DNA of 33,541 nucleotides from Burkholderiales bacterium (GCA_947462065.1 CANHNO010000012.1:1-33541), one strand, 5' to 3'; numbered from the stretch's first letter, positions 1 to 8,901 are shown. A program made the numbers and translations. Notes: generated by a model from the sequence alone, not told the origin.

Positions 1-402
1 GAAGTGACGCATGAGTGGTTTGTGATCGACGCGACCGACAAGGTCCTCGGCAGGGTGGCCAGTGAAGTCGCCCTCCGTTTGCGCGGAAAGCACAAGGCCA
101 TTTACACGCCTCACGTCGACACCGGCGACTTCATCGTCATCGTCAACGCAGACAAGCTTCGCGTCACTGGCAACAAGGCCAATGACAAGGTGTACTACCG
201 GCACACCGGCTACCCCGGCGGCATCATCGCGACGAAGTTCAAGGACATGCAAGCCAAGCATCCGGGCCGTGCGCTCGAGAAGGCTGTCAAGGGCATGCTC
301 CCCAAGGGTCCATTGGGTTACGCCATGGTCAAGAAATTGAAGGTGTACGCCGGCGCCACGCACCCGCACACCGCACAGCAGCCCAAGGCGCTGGAAATCT
401 AA
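1..402 (+). CDS. rplM: 50S ribosomal protein L13 (5' end cut by window)
   Basis: Large-subunit ribosomal protein L13, an early-assembly protein of the 50S subunit that binds 23S rRNA. The frame is open from the first base, and 133 residues are visible against a usual 142, so about nine N-terminal residues lie outside the window. The GTG at base 4 is an internal valine and not the start. Diagnostic stretches are [19 protein letters not shown] near the visible start, the [20 protein letters not shown] block, the [10 protein letters not shown] block and the C-terminal [16 protein letters not shown]. It lies 10 nt upstream of rpsI, the classical rplM-rpsI operon, so the two subunit proteins are expected to be co-transcribed. 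Codon use and sequence look ordinary. Confidence 0.97.
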   Translation, partial: EVTHEWFVIDATDKVLGRVASEVALRLRGKHKAIYTPHVDTGDFIVIVNADKLRVTGNKANDKVYYRHTGYPGGIIATKFKDMQAKHPGRALEKAVKGMLPKGPLGYAMVKKLKVYAGATHPHTAQQPKALEI

Positions 403-412
403 GGGGCATGTG

Positions 413-805
413 ATGATTGGAAATTGGAATTACGGTACGGGCCGCCGCAAGTCGTCCGTCGCTCGCGTCTTTATGAAGAAGGGCACCGGCCAGATCCTCG
501 TCAACGGCAAGACCGTCGATGAGTACTTCGGCCGCCAGACCTCGATCATGATCGTCAAGCAGCCTTTGATGCTGACTGCCAACGACGCAGCGTTCGACGT
601 CAAGGTCAACGTCCATGGCGGCGGCGAATCCGGCCAAGCCGGCGCAGTGCGTCACGGCATCACCCGCGCGCTGATCGATTACGACGCAGCGTTGAAGCCT
701 GAACTCAGTCGTGCCGGTTTTGTCACCCGCGATGCCCGCGAGGTAGAGCGCAAGAAGGTCGGCTTCCACGGTGCGCGTCGTCGCAAGCAGTTCAGCAAGC
801 GCTGA
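413..805 (+). CDS. rpsI: 30S ribosomal protein S9
   Basis: Small-subunit ribosomal protein S9, whose C-terminal tail reaches the P-site tRNA. The product is 130 residues, the standard length. It starts [15 protein letters not shown] and ends in the basic tail [11 protein letters not shown]. The ATG at 413 is chosen because it gives the family length and sits 6 nt after the ribosome-binding sequence AAGGGG. A GTG directly upstream at 410 would add one methionine, and the ATG at 408 is followed at once by a stop. It is the second gene of the rplM-rpsI operon and is followed by a strong Rho-independent terminator. Confidence 0.97.
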   Translation: MIGNWNYGTGRRKSSVARVFMKKGTGQILVNGKTVDEYFGRQTSIMIVKQPLMLTANDAAFDVKVNVHGGGESGQAGAVRHGITRALIDYDAALKPELSRAGFVTRDAREVERKKVGFHGARRRKQFSKR

Positions 806-826
806 TCCGGTATTGCACACGCAGCG

Positions 827-851
827 AAAGGTCGCCTCAGGGCGACCTTTT
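827..851 (+). terminator. Rho-independent terminator after rpsI
   Basis: A perfect 10-bp stem (AAAGGTCGCC paired with GGCGACCTTT) closes a TCAG tetraloop and runs into a short T tract. It lies about 20 nt after the rpsI stop codon and should end the rplM-rpsI transcript before erpA. Confidence 0.88.
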
Positions 852-870
852 CCGTTCTGGGTGCACGGTT

Positions 871-876
871 CATAAT
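871..876 (+). promoter_or_regulatory. Possible -10 box for erpA
   Basis: CATAAT lies 34 nt before the erpA start and just after the rpsI terminator, which makes it a reasonable -10 element. The bases about 17 nt upstream (TTTTCC, overlapping the terminator T tract) are a poor -35 match, so this is only a suggestion. Confidence 0.3.
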
Positions 877-910
877 CCACTTTTGATGCCCAAGATTTTC
901 AGGAGCACCC

Positions 911-1291
911 ATGAACGCTGCCGCAGAACACAACCACCCCACCGCAACACAGGACGAACCACCGCCTCCGTTGGTCTTCACCGACAGCGCTGCTTCAAAG
1001 GTCAAGGAACTCGTCGATGAAGAAGGCAACCCTGACCTCAAGTTGCGCGTCTTCGTCCAGGGCGGTGGATGCTCGGGTTTCCAGTACGGATTCACCTTTG
1101 ACGAGGTGCTGAACGAAGACGACACCCGCATGGACAAGAACGGTGTCACCCTGTTGATCGACGCGATGAGCCTGCAGTACCTGATGGGTGCCGAGATTGA
1201 CTACAAGGACGATTTGCAGGGCGCGCAATTCGTCATCAAGAACCCCAACGCCACGACCACCTGCGGCTGCGGTTCCAGCTTCTCGGTCTGA
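911..1291 (+). CDS. erpA: Iron-sulfur cluster insertion protein ErpA (A-type carrier)
   Basis: A-type Fe-S carrier that receives clusters from the scaffold system and passes them to apoproteins, including enzymes of isoprenoid synthesis and respiration. The 126-residue product carries the three conserved cysteine ligands: Cys54 in GGGCSGF, and Cys118 and Cys120 in TTCGCGSSF near the C-terminus. A polar, proline-rich N-terminal tail of about 20 residues precedes the HesB/IscA core. The start ATG follows AGGAG with about 5 nt spacing. The gene has its own upstream region after the rpsI terminator and converges on anmK with only 7 nt between stop codons. The ErpA name rests on the Burkholderiales neighbourhood and sequence; a close A-type paralogue such as IscA is the only alternative. 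Confidence 0.93.
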   Translation: MNAAAEHNHPTATQDEPPPPLVFTDSAASKVKELVDEEGNPDLKLRVFVQGGGCSGFQYGFTFDEVLNEDDTRMDKNGVTLLIDAMSLQYLMGAEIDYKDDLQGAQFVIKNPNATTTCGCGSSFSV

Positions 1292-1298
1292 CGGTTAC

Positions 1299-2429
1299 TC
1301 AGCCTGCCGGGTACAACGCACCAAGGATGCGCGGACCTCGTGCCCCGGTGACTGCGGGCAGGTTGCCCGCGTGGCGGTCGACCCAAGCGCTCGCCAGCCA
1401 AGCGAAGGCGACGGCTTCGACCTGATCGGCAGGCAGCCCCAGTGCTTCTGTGGGCTCAATCTTCATCCGAGGAAGACGCTGCGCTAAGCGGCGCATCAGT
1501 TCAACGTTGTAGGCGCCGCCGCCGCAGACCAGCAGTCGGCTCGCCGCGGGCGTGTATTGATCAATCGATTGCTGGCAGCACCACGCAGTCAATTCGGTCA
1601 GTGTGGTCTGCACGTCGACTGCATCAAGTGCCAGTCCTATGGCGCCAGTTCGGTCCAAGCACTGCCTCAGCCAAACCGCATTGAACAGATCCCGACCGGT
1701 GCTCTTGGGTGGAGGCATTGAGAAGTAAGCCTCGTTTTGCATCACACCGAGCAGCGCTTCCTGGACGGAGCCCGCTGCCGCCCAAGCCCCATCTCGGTCG
1801 TACGACTCGCCGCGATGGAGCGCGCACCAGTGGTCCATCAGCACGTTGCCGGGACCGCAATCAAAGCCGAATGTCCCGCCGTCTGAACCCAGGACCGACA
1901 GGTTGCTCATGCCGCCAATGTTCAACACGGCCAGGCTGTCGTTGCCGCGCCCAAAGGCTGCGCGGTGAAAGGTGGGCACGAGCGGTGCGCCCTGACCACC
2001 GGCCGCCACATCGCGCGACCTGAAATCTGCGATCACATCAATGCCGGTCAACTCGGCCAGCAGCGCACCATTGCAAAGTTGCACCGTGTAACCGATGCCG
2101 TCGAACGCGCTAGGGCAGTGCCTGACGGTTTGACCGTGGGCTCCGATCGCGACTACTTCGGATGGCGTCACCTTGGCGGTTTCGAGCAGGGATCGAACCA
2201 CCTCCGCGTAGGCCTGCGACACCGCGTTGCCCGCCAGTGCTGCGCGGTGAAGTTCATTACTGCCTGCCGTGTTCAGCGCGAGCAGCTTGGCCGCGAACTC
2301 GGTTGGGAACGCTCGGTGGACGTGGGCTCGCACTGCAAACGTTGGCGTATCGCTGAGCGACACCAGCACCCCATCGACGCCGTCGAGCGAGGTGCCGGAC
2401 ATCAGTCCGATGAAAAGTCGATTCACCAT
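1299..2429 (-). CDS. anmK: Anhydro-N-acetylmuramic acid kinase
   Basis: AnmK cleaves and phosphorylates 1,6-anhydro-N-acetylmuramic acid released from murein turnover, giving MurNAc-6-phosphate in the cytosolic peptidoglycan-recycling pathway. The product of about 376 residues has the N-terminal phosphate-binding motif GLMSGTSLDGVD, the VIADFRSRDVAAGGQGAPLVP active-site block, the NIGGMSNLSVL and FDCGPGN motifs, and a late VCGGGAYN segment, all typical of the family. The ATG is preferred over the upstream in-frame TTG at 2444 because GGAG lies about 6 nt before it. It lies downstream of the M23 peptidase gene on the same strand, separated by a terminator. Both proteins act on peptidoglycan, so the pairing is functionally sensible. 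Confidence 0.95.
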   Translation of the reverse strand: MVNRLFIGLMSGTSLDGVDGVLVSLSDTPTFAVRAHVHRAFPTEFAAKLLALNTAGSNELHRAALAGNAVSQAYAEVVRSLLETAKVTPSEVVAIGAHGQTVRHCPSAFDGIGYTVQLCNGALLAELTGIDVIADFRSRDVAAGGQGAPLVPTFHRAAFGRGNDSLAVLNIGGMSNLSVLGSDGGTFGFDCGPGNVLMDHWCALHRGESYDRDGAWAAAGSVQEALLGVMQNEAYFSMPPPKSTGRDLFNAVWLRQCLDRTGAIGLALDAVDVQTTLTELTAWCCQQSIDQYTPAASRLLVCGGGAYNVELMRRLAQRLPRMKIEPTEALGLPADQVEAVAFAWLASAWVDRHAGNLPAVTGARGPRILGALYPAG

Positions 2430-2445
2430 CCCGTTCTCCGCCAAA

Positions 2446-2468
2446 GAAAAAGCCCGCTAATGCGGGCC
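2446..2468 (-). terminator. Rho-independent terminator after the M23 peptidase gene
   Basis: Read on the minus strand, GCCCGC-ATTA-GCGGGC is followed by a run of five T. It lies between the peptidase stop codon and the anmK start, so it should end most peptidase transcripts. anmK would then depend on readthrough or on its own promoter. Confidence 0.8.
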
Positions 2469-2504
2469 TCGGCTGACTTGAAAGGAAGCAGGTCGATGTT
2501 GAAC

Positions 2505-3896
2505 TCACTCGAACACTGCGTTCGCCGGGTTCGTGCTTCGCGCGACGTCCAATTGGGTCTTTGCCGATTGGGCGAGTTGCGCAAATTGCTCGCGCGATGC
2601 GGGCGCAAGCGCGACGGTGTTGGCCAAGCTCGCGATTACCGACGGGTCGCGCTGAACACCGCCCACCTTGAATTCAAAATGCAAGTGCGGCCCTGTGGCC
2701 CAGCCCGTCATGCCGACGGCACCAATTCGCATGCCTTGCTGCACCGATTGTCCCTTGCGCACATTGATGCGGCTCAGGTGCGCATACAGCGTACTGCGAT
2801 CGCCGGCATGCTTGACCACGATAACATTGCCATAACCCTTCTGCCAGCCGGCGAACTCCACGACTCCGTCGCTGACGACGCGAACCGGGGTGCCGGTGGG
2901 CGCACCATAGTCGATGCCGGTGTGCTTGGCCCGGTTTTGCAGGATCGGGTGAAAGCGCATCGCAAAGCCCGAAGTCACGCGCGAAAACTCCATCGGGCTG
3001 GCCAGGAAGGAGCGCTGCTTGCTGCGGCCGCTAGGGTCAAAGTAAGCACCGCGTTGACCCGCTTGTGTGCTTTCAAACCAGATCGCCGAGTGCGACTCGC
3101 CCTTGTTGACAAACTCGGCCGCGAGCACCCGACCGGCAGATTCGTTCCAGGTGATCGGCTCGCCATCCGCGGTCAGCGTTTCATAAATCACCGAGAAAGT
3201 GTCACCACGGCGCAGGTCCCGATGGAAGTTGATTTCAGTCGCGAAAACCTCAGCCAGTTGAGTAGCGATGGAGTCTGGCAGGCCAGCTTCATCGGTCGCG
3301 TTGAAGAGGGAATCGACCACCACGCCGCTGCCCATCTTCGGCCTTGCGGCCAGCGGCGCTGTCTCGATGCGTACATCGAAATGCTTACCGGCGCGCGTGA
3401 TGCGCAACCGGGTGAAATGCGTGGTGAATTGTGCGGCGCTGCGAGTTGGGTAGCGCGCGACCAACTCATCCATCTGGCCCGATGTGTCTGCGCGCACCTG
3501 CACCATCTTGCCACTGCGACCCGACAGAAGCTCTCTCGCAAGTTTGTCGCGGCGCAGGAAGGAGGCCGCTTCAGCGTCAGCAACGCCGAGTCGGCGCAGC
3601 AGACTGTCCGCCGTATCGCCAGGTCGCGTTGTCCCGTTACGAAACAGGGACAACTCTTGCTGCGCCAGCGACGAGATCTGCGCTTGCAAGTCCGCAGGGG
3701 CTACTGATTCTGTGATTAGCTGTTGAGTCGGTGTGTCGTTCGATGCGAGCGGAGCCACACCGAACGCCGTGACACCGAAGCCCGCACAACTCAGCAGGAT
3801 GGCAGCGTAGAACCGACGAGGATGCCGACGCACCAGGCCGGCAACATGCTGGCCCAAACGGGCAGCCATGCGATCAATCAAGTCAGGTGAAGTCAA
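2505..3896 (-). CDS. M23 family (LytM-type) membrane-anchored peptidase
   Basis: Zinc metallopeptidase of the M23/LytM family (MepM-like), expected to cleave peptide cross-links in peptidoglycan from the periplasmic face of the inner membrane. A basic N-terminus is followed by one membrane segment (about residues 30-51). Next come an OapA/LysM-like and linker region (about 75-300) and a C-terminal peptidase domain with zinc ligands H325 and D329 (HTGID) and H404/H406 (GPHLHFEF), numbered from the TTG start. All four key residues are present, so the enzyme looks active. The start is uncertain: TTG at 3896 and ATG at 3869 both lack a good ribosome-binding site, and either leaves the membrane anchor intact. 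It is divergent from tyrS and is followed by a terminator and anmK. Confidence 0.92.
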   Translation of the reverse strand: MTSPDLIDRMAARLGQHVAGLVRRHPRRFYAAILLSCAGFGVTAFGVAPLASNDTPTQQLITESVAPADLQAQISSLAQQELSLFRNGTTRPGDTADSLLRRLGVADAEAASFLRRDKLARELLSGRSGKMVQVRADTSGQMDELVARYPTRSAAQFTTHFTRLRITRAGKHFDVRIETAPLAARPKMGSGVVVDSLFNATDEAGLPDSIATQLAEVFATEINFHRDLRRGDTFSVIYETLTADGEPITWNESAGRVLAAEFVNKGESHSAIWFESTQAGQRGAYFDPSGRSKQRSFLASPMEFSRVTSGFAMRFHPILQNRAKHTGIDYGAPTGTPVRVVSDGVVEFAGWQKGYGNVIVVKHAGDRSTLYAHLSRINVRKGQSVQQGMRIGAVGMTGWATGPHLHFEFKVGGVQRDPSVIASLANTVALAPASREQFAQLAQSAKTQLDVARSTNPANAVFE

Positions 3897-3928
3897 AGTT
3901 CAGGGAGCGCATCGCTCAGAGTGAAAAC

Positions 3929-3941
3929 TTGCGTGACGCAA
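3929..3941. promoter_or_regulatory. Palindrome in the M23/tyrS divergent spacer
   Basis: TTGCGT-G-ACGCAA is a perfect 6-bp inverted repeat around one base, in the 240-bp spacer between the divergent peptidase and tyrS genes. It could be an operator or chance. No other clear structure or strong sigma-70 promoter was recognised in this spacer. Confidence 0.25.
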
Positions 3942-4136
3942 ACCAGATTAATGCGGCTGTGTGAACCAGTCCCGTAAACTGTGGAGCGGTTCAAACAGGT
4001 GAGAGCGGCAGCCTGACTCAAGATCCCTGCGCTTGCCGATGCCCCAAAACGAGACAGCAGTATACCGACGGGTTCGGCCGATTTCGATAGGTTGGATGCG
4101 CCAATTGCCCCGTCTTTTATTACGTAGTTTCCCGAT

Positions 4137-5393
4137 ATGTCGCCACTTGACCACATCGACCCGAAGACGCCCGGCTTGAGCACATTTCCTGTGACAGAAC
4201 GTGTCCTGGCGGCTTTCCGTGCCACGCAACGAGGTTGCGATGAACTGCTCCCACAGGCCGATTGGCTGAACAAGCTGGCACGGGCCGAGGCCACGGGCAC
4301 ACCCTTGCGCATCAAGCTCGGACTCGACCCGACTGCCCCTGACATTCATCTTGGTCACACGGTGGTGTTGAACAAGCTCAGACAACTGCAGGATCTGGGC
4401 CACACAGTGATCTTCCTGATCGGCGATTTCACGTCGACGATCGGCGACCCGTCAGGCCGCAACGCCACGCGACCGCCGCTGACCCGCGAGCAGATCGAAG
4501 ACAACGCGAAGACCTACTTCCAGCAGGCCACCCTGGTGCTCGACGCCGGGAAGACCGAGGTCCGCTACAACTCGGAATGGAGCGACCCGCTGGGCGCGCG
4601 CGGCTTGATTCAACTCGCCTCGCGCTACACCGTGGCGAGGATGATGGAGCGCGACGACTTCACCAAGCGCTACAAGGCTGGAACGCCAATCAGCGTGCAC
4701 GAGTTCCTTTACCCGCTGATGCAGGGCTACGACTCGGTCGCCTTGAAGAGCGACCTCGAGCTCGGCGGCACCGATCAGAAGTTCAACTTGCTGGTCGGTC
4801 GTGCACTGCAAAGCGAGTACGGTCAGGAGCCGCAGTGCATCCTGACGATGCCGCTGCTCGAAGGCCTGGATGGCGTCGAGAAGATGTCCAAAAGCAAGGG
4901 CAACTTCATCGGCATCAGCGAAGCGCCCAACGAGATGTTCGCCAAGCTGCTGTCGATCAGCGACACACTGATGTGGCGCTACTTCACGCTGCTGAGCTTC
5001 CGCTCCGAGGAGGAGATTGCTGCGCTGAAAGCCGAGGTCGAGGCCGGCCGCAATCCGAAGGATGCGAAGGTGATGCTGGCCAAGGAGATCACTGCCCGGT
5101 TCCACAGCGCCGCGGCGGCCGATGCGGCCGAGAACGATTTCAAGCTGCGCGCTAGCGGCGGCATTCCAGATGTCATCCCCGAGTTGTCGATTGCTGGCGC
5201 ACCGATAGGCATCGGCGCCTTGTTGCGCGAGGCCTTGCTGGCGCCTTCGAGCAGCGAAGCGCTGCGGCTGGTCGATGGCGGCGGTGTCAAGGTGGATGGC
5301 AATGTGGTCAGTGACCGCGGCCTGAAACTGGGGGCCGGAACCTACGTGCTGCAGGTTGGCAAACGAAAGTTCGCGCGCGTGACCCTGAGCTGA
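4137..5393 (+). CDS. tyrS: Tyrosyl-tRNA synthetase
   Basis: Class I aminoacyl-tRNA synthetase that charges tRNA-Tyr in the cytosol. The 418-residue protein has the HIGH-type signature HLGH at residues 71-74 and KMSKS at 249-253. The substrate-pocket segments [13 protein letters not shown] and [20 protein letters not shown] lie between them. A C-terminal S4 RNA-binding domain covers about residues 345-418 ([17 protein letters not shown]). Having HLGH, KMSKS close to residue 250 and a late S4 domain matches the TyrRS subgroup common in betaproteobacteria. The ATG has no obvious Shine-Dalgarno sequence. The gene is divergent from the M23 peptidase and converges on the 5'-nucleotidase with 13 nt between stops. 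No T-box or other leader structure was seen. Confidence 0.96.
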   Translation: MSPLDHIDPKTPGLSTFPVTERVLAAFRATQRGCDELLPQADWLNKLARAEATGTPLRIKLGLDPTAPDIHLGHTVVLNKLRQLQDLGHTVIFLIGDFTSTIGDPSGRNATRPPLTREQIEDNAKTYFQQATLVLDAGKTEVRYNSEWSDPLGARGLIQLASRYTVARMMERDDFTKRYKAGTPISVHEFLYPLMQGYDSVALKSDLELGGTDQKFNLLVGRALQSEYGQEPQCILTMPLLEGLDGVEKMSKSKGNFIGISEAPNEMFAKLLSISDTLMWRYFTLLSFRSEEEIAALKAEVEAGRNPKDAKVMLAKEITARFHSAAAADAAENDFKLRASGGIPDVIPELSIAGAPIGIGALLREALLAPSSSEALRLVDGGGVKVDGNVVSDRGLKLGAGTYVLQVGKRKFARVTLS

Positions 5394-5406
5394 TCCGCCG
5401 GTAGCT

Positions 5407-6330
5407 TCAGCGGTTCAGCACGCCCGAGGCGACCAGCCCCGCTGGCACATGCGGTGCCGCGTTTTCGATGTGACCGGTCTGGTCGTCGAAGAAGAAATCC
5501 GGCTCGAATTCGCGCAGGAACTCCCCTTTGGCCAGACCTCCAAGGAACATCGCCTCGTCGATCTCGATGTCCCAGTCCATCAACGTGCGGATCGCGCGCT
5601 CATGAGCCGGCGCGCTGCGCGCAGTCACCAGCGCGGTGCGGATGCTCATCGCTGGCGTGGCCGCGTGTTGCAGCCTTTGTAGTGCCTCGAGCAGGGGCTT
5701 GAATGGGCCCGCTGCCAAGGGCTTTTCTGCGCGGTCACGCTCGTGTTCCTGGAACGCGCTCAAACCAGCGCGCTGGAACACCTGTTCGGCCTCATCGGAG
5801 AACAACACCGCATCGCCGTCAAAGGCAATGCGCACCTCGTTCGGATGTGCCGCCGAAGCACGCGCCGAGTGAGGGTACACACGGGCGGCCGGTACGCCGA
5901 CTTCGAGGGCGGAGCGCACATCGGCCTCGTTGGTCGACAGAAACAGGTTCGCGTTCAGGGGTTGCAGATAGCGCCAGGGCGGATGACCCCGGGTGAATAC
6001 GCCGCGCTGGATCGGCAGGCCGTGTTGCTTGGCCGATCGGAACACACGCATGCCGGACACCGGATCATTGCGCGACAGGATCACCACTTCGACGCGCTGC
6101 GTGGGTGATGAGTCGGTGGCGTCTGCTGACGTGGCGTGGTTGAACGCCAGCAGCTTGTTGACCAGCGAGAAGGCAACGCCCGGCTTGGCTGTCACGTCCA
6201 AACGATCAAGCTGCAGCCGCATGTAGGCTCGGTCGTCGCTGGCCTCGAAGACCTCGTTCTCTTCCTCGAAATCGAACAAGGCGCGTGATGAGATCGCAAC
6301 CACCAGTTGGCCGGCTAGGGAGACAGGCAT
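5407..6330 (-). CDS. Cytosolic 5'-nucleotidase (NT5C1-type family)
   Basis: A 307-residue protein of the bacterial branch of the cytosolic 5'-nucleotidase I family, expected to dephosphorylate nucleoside 5'-monophosphates. Supporting motifs are VVAISSRALFDFEEEN at the N-terminus, VEVVILSRNDP, a strongly diagnostic RIAFDGDAVLFSDEAEQVF block at about residues 168-186, and the C-terminal FFFDDQTGHIE. These give the aspartate-rich HAD-like active-site pattern of the family. The ATG start has no good ribosome-binding site but leaves the first conserved strand intact. It sits downstream of the AAA+ gene on the same strand with a GC-rich hairpin between them, so co-transcription is possible. Substrate preference cannot be read from sequence. 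Confidence 0.85.
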   Translation of the reverse strand: MPVSLAGQLVVAISSRALFDFEEENEVFEASDDRAYMRLQLDRLDVTAKPGVAFSLVNKLLAFNHATSADATDSSPTQRVEVVILSRNDPVSGMRVFRSAKQHGLPIQRGVFTRGHPPWRYLQPLNANLFLSTNEADVRSALEVGVPAARVYPHSARASAAHPNEVRIAFDGDAVLFSDEAEQVFQRAGLSAFQEHERDRAEKPLAAGPFKPLLEALQRLQHAATPAMSIRTALVTARSAPAHERAIRTLMDWDIEIDEAMFLGGLAKGEFLREFEPDFFFDDQTGHIENAAPHVPAGLVASGVLNR

Positions 6331-6344
6331 GCCAAAGATGATAC

Positions 6345-6373
6345 GGCGCGCCCGGGGTCTCCCCAGACGCGCC
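6345..6373. other. GC-rich hairpin between AAA+ and nucleotidase genes
   Basis: GGCGCG at one end pairs with CGCGCC at the other, and an inner GGGG-TCT-CCCC hairpin lies between them. There is no T tract on either strand, so it does not look like a standard Rho-independent terminator. On the minus strand it ends about 14 nt before the nucleotidase start, where it could affect translation or mRNA processing. Confidence 0.4.
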
Positions 6374-6387
6374 AGTCCCTGCCTGTA

Positions 6388-7389
6388 TCAGTGCACGAAG
6401 CCCATCATCGTGCGCCTCTGTTGTGCATCCGGCAGGTCGGACGTCGAGACCTGCGAGCGGCGATCGAGCTTGGCATTGCCGAAAGCCGTCATCCAGGCAC
6501 GTCGCATCTCGCGCGGGGCCAGTTCGCTCATGCGGTCGAGTACATCGGCGCTCGGTTGTTCCTCGAAGCGGCTGCCCCAGTCGTGGCTGGAGCGAATCGA
6601 GGCATACAGTTTGGTGGCGATGCGCCGCGCGGCGTCGCGGTCCGGTGCCTGCACCTCGTAGACGTTCATCCGGTTCAGGATCGGGTCGGGGATGCCGCGC
6701 GCATCGTTCGCGGTGGCCACCCAGATGACCTGGCTGGCGTCGATCGGCACCTCGGCGAACTCGTCGATGAAGTTGCCGGCGGTGTCGTGCTCCAGCAGGC
6801 TGTACAGCGCGCCGAGCGGGTCATAAGCATGCTCGCCGCCGGATTTGTCGATCTCGTCGACCACCATCACCGGGTTGGCGTACTGGCCATCAACCAGGGT
6901 CTCGAAGACCTTGCCGGGCCGAGCGCCTTTCCATTGGCTGGACGCGCCTGACAGCACCCAGCCTGCGGTCATCGAGCTCATCGAGATGAAGCCCATGCCG
7001 GTGCCCAGCAACTGCGACAGCTCGCGGGCGAAATGCGTCTTGCCGATGCCCGGTGGCCCGAGCAGCAGAAGGGGCGTGATCTCGAGCGCATCGCGGCTGT
7101 CTTCGCACAGCGCGAGTTGCCGCTTCACGTCATCAAGCACCTGATAGAAGTTCGGCAGGTCGTCGTACAGATGATCCATCACCGGCAGCCCGGACGGCTT
7201 GACCTGGAAACGCTCCGGTCCGAGTTCGATCATGCGCTCGTAAGTCGAACGCAGGTTTTCGTGTTCCTTGTGGGGAAGCTTGTCGAGTTTTCGGCCCACG
7301 TCGTCTACGCGGTAGACGCTGCGCATGCGCGCAATCGGGATACCGCCGCCAGTGCCCGACACCTTGACCAGTTCATGGGAAGCAGACAT
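6388..7389 (-). CDS. Orphan AAA+ ATPase resembling the Lon ATPase module
   Basis: A 333-residue AAA+ ATPase of unknown function. Walker A is GPPGIGKT (residues 111-118), Walker B is VMVVDEID (174-181), sensor 1 is the Asn of ATANDA (about 228), an arginine-finger candidate is R240 in LNRMNV, and sensor 2 is near PREMRRA (about 290). The spacing and phrases such as NPVMVVDEIDK, DPLGALYSLLE and LNRMNVYEV resemble the ATPase core of Lon protease. The protein lacks the Lon substrate-binding N-domain and the Ser-Lys protease domain, so it cannot be a protease by itself. About 100 unassigned residues precede Walker A. A strong ribosome-binding site (GGAGG) precedes the ATG. Its neighbours are a 5'-nucleotidase downstream and the T2SS locus upstream; no functional link is evident. 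Confidence 0.85.
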   Translation of the reverse strand: MSASHELVKVSGTGGGIPIARMRSVYRVDDVGRKLDKLPHKEHENLRSTYERMIELGPERFQVKPSGLPVMDHLYDDLPNFYQVLDDVKRQLALCEDSRDALEITPLLLLGPPGIGKTHFARELSQLLGTGMGFISMSSMTAGWVLSGASSQWKGARPGKVFETLVDGQYANPVMVVDEIDKSGGEHAYDPLGALYSLLEHDTAGNFIDEFAEVPIDASQVIWVATANDARGIPDPILNRMNVYEVQAPDRDAARRIATKLYASIRSSHDWGSRFEEQPSADVLDRMSELAPREMRRAWMTAFGNAKLDRRSQVSTSDLPDAQQRRTMMGFVH

Positions 7390-7686
7390 CGAACCTCCGA
7401 AAAGTGAACCTCGCTGGGATCATTCAACCACGTGGTCTCAGCACCATGCCTCGGAGAAGCACCGCATTGACACGCCAAACGCCATGCACACTGCATGCCA
7501 CCAGACCCATCAAGCAAGCGAAGCGACGCATCCATCAAGCCACGCCCGCGGAACCGGCTTCGCCGGGCCGCAAGGCGGCGCCAACGGGCTGGCAGGCCCG
7601 TTGGCCTTCGGCAGCCGCAAGGCCCCTTCCGGGCCCTTGCGCGCAGCCTCAGCCCCTCCGGGGCAGGAGCGCAGCGACTGGGGGGC
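7390..7686. repeat. Hairpin-rich intergenic repeat DNA after gspF
   Basis: No gene is recognised in this spacer of nearly 300 bp. It contains an inverted repeat CCAACGGGC / GCCCGTTGG (7581-7604), a second stem based on CGCAAGG / CCTTGCG (7616-7641), and at 7664-7686 a GC-rich tail adjoining the gspF stop codon that recurs after gspE (9078-9099). No T tract follows the hairpins on the minus strand, so termination of the T2SS transcript here would not be of the standard intrinsic type. The upstream region of the AAA+ gene also lies here, but no clear promoter was found. Confidence 0.55.
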
Positions 7687-8901
7687 CTACTTGACCCAGG
7701 TATTGAGTTGAATGATGGGGAGCAAGACGGCCAGCACGATCAGCATCACCACGCCGCCCATCGCGACGATCAACAGCGGCTCCAGGATGGTCGCCATCTG
7801 CAGTGCGCGGCGCTGCACCTCGGTGGCCAACTGCTTGGCGGCACGGTCGAGCATCTCGGGCAACTGGCCGGTCTGTTCGCCAAGGCGCGCGAACATCGCC
7901 AGCAGCCCCGGGAAGCGCTTCTTGCCGGCGAGTGCCGCGGCCAGTGGTGCGCCTTCGCGCACACGTACCAGGGCGTCGAGCGCATCGCTGCGCATCGCCT
8001 GGTTCGACAGCGTCTCGGCCGCCGCTTGCAGTGCCTTCAGGATCGGTACGCCGGCGCCGGCCAGCATCGCCAGCGTGCCGGCGAAACGCGCGGCGTTGTA
8101 GCCGCGCGCGAGCCGGCCGATCAGTGGCAGGTTCAGCCAGCCGGCGTCGAAGCGCTCGCGGAACAGCGGGTTGCGCAGCATCAGCAGCAGCGTGCCGACC
8201 CCTGCGCCGATCGCCAGCAACAGCAGCCAGCCGTAGCTGCGCAAAAAACTGCTGGTGGCCAGCATCGCAATGGTCAGCGCGGGAAGCGCGCGCTTCGAAC
8301 TGGTGAACACCGACGCCACCTGCGGCACCACGTAGGTGACGAGGAAGATCACGATTACCAGCGCGATCACCGACACGATGGCCGGGTACAACGTCGCGCC
8401 AATCAGCTTGGCCTTCAGCGCCTGGCGCTCTTCCAGGTCATCGGCCAGGCGCTCCAGCACCTGGCCCAGCGCACCGCTTTGCTCGCCAGCAGCAACGACG
8501 CCACGGTAGACATCGTCAAACTCCCGTTCGGCGCTGCCAAGCGCGCGGGCGAACGGCGAGCCGGCATTCACCTCTGAGCGCAGATGGGCTACCAGCTCCC
8601 TCTGGCGAGGGTCTTCGGCTTCGTCGCTCAGTGCGGTGAGCGCGCGTTCGAGCGGCAGACCGCTGCCGACCAGACCCGCCAGCTGGCGCGTCCACACCGC
8701 CAGCCCGGTCGTCGAGAACACCCGCGTCGTGAAGCGCAGACCCTGGCCCGAAGTGCCGGCTGACGCGACTTGGGTCACCTCCAGCGGCACCAGCGCCTGC
8801 GCTCGCAACTGAGCCCGTGCAGCGCGTGCGTTGTCGGCTTCGACAATGCCAGTGGTCGATTTGCCCGCAGCGGTCAGCGCCTCGAATTTATAAGCAGGCA
8901 T
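7687..8901 (-). CDS. gspF: Type II secretion inner-membrane platform protein GspF
   Basis: Polytopic inner-membrane protein that couples the GspE ATPase to pseudopilus assembly in the T2SS. The 404-residue product begins MPAYKFEALTAAGK, typical of GspF/PilC. It has two repeated cytoplasmic T2SSF domains (about residues 70-190 and 275-395) and three membrane segments, near 167-191, 220-240 and 370-396. Family motifs include FTRQLAGLVGSGLPLERAL-like sequence in the first repeat and FAGTLAMLAGAGVPILKAL in the second. It is the last gene of the gsp cluster on this strand. A 198-bp spacer full of hairpins separates it from gspE, unlike the tight packing elsewhere in the cluster, and its ATG lacks a clear ribosome-binding site. 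Confidence 0.95.
   Translation of the reverse strand: MPAYKFEALTAAGKSTTGIVEADNARAARAQLRAQALVPLEVTQVASAGTSGQGLRFTTRVFSTTGLAVWTRQLAGLVGSGLPLERALTALSDEAEDPRQRELVAHLRSEVNAGSPFARALGSAEREFDDVYRGVVAAGEQSGALGQVLERLADDLEERQALKAKLIGATLYPAIVSVIALVIVIFLVTYVVPQVASVFTSSKRALPALTIAMLATSSFLRSYGWLLLLAIGAGVGTLLLMLRNPLFRERFDAGWLNLPLIGRLARGYNAARFAGTLAMLAGAGVPILKALQAAAETLSNQAMRSDALDALVRVREGAPLAAALAGKKRFPGLLAMFARLGEQTGQLPEMLDRAAKQLATEVQRRALQMATILEPLLIVAMGGVVMLIVLAVLLPIIQLNTWVK

Noticed and set aside
1965-3707. Long plus-strand open frame of about 580 codons
   Set aside because: It lies antisense to anmK and the M23 peptidase, both with strong family motifs, crosses their intergenic terminator, and its translation is arginine/histidine-rich with no domain.
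7495-8577. Plus-strand open frame of about 360 codons across the gspF 3' region
   Set aside because: It is antisense to gspF, runs through the repeat DNA, and translates to glutamine/arginine/histidine-rich sequence typical of antisense frames.
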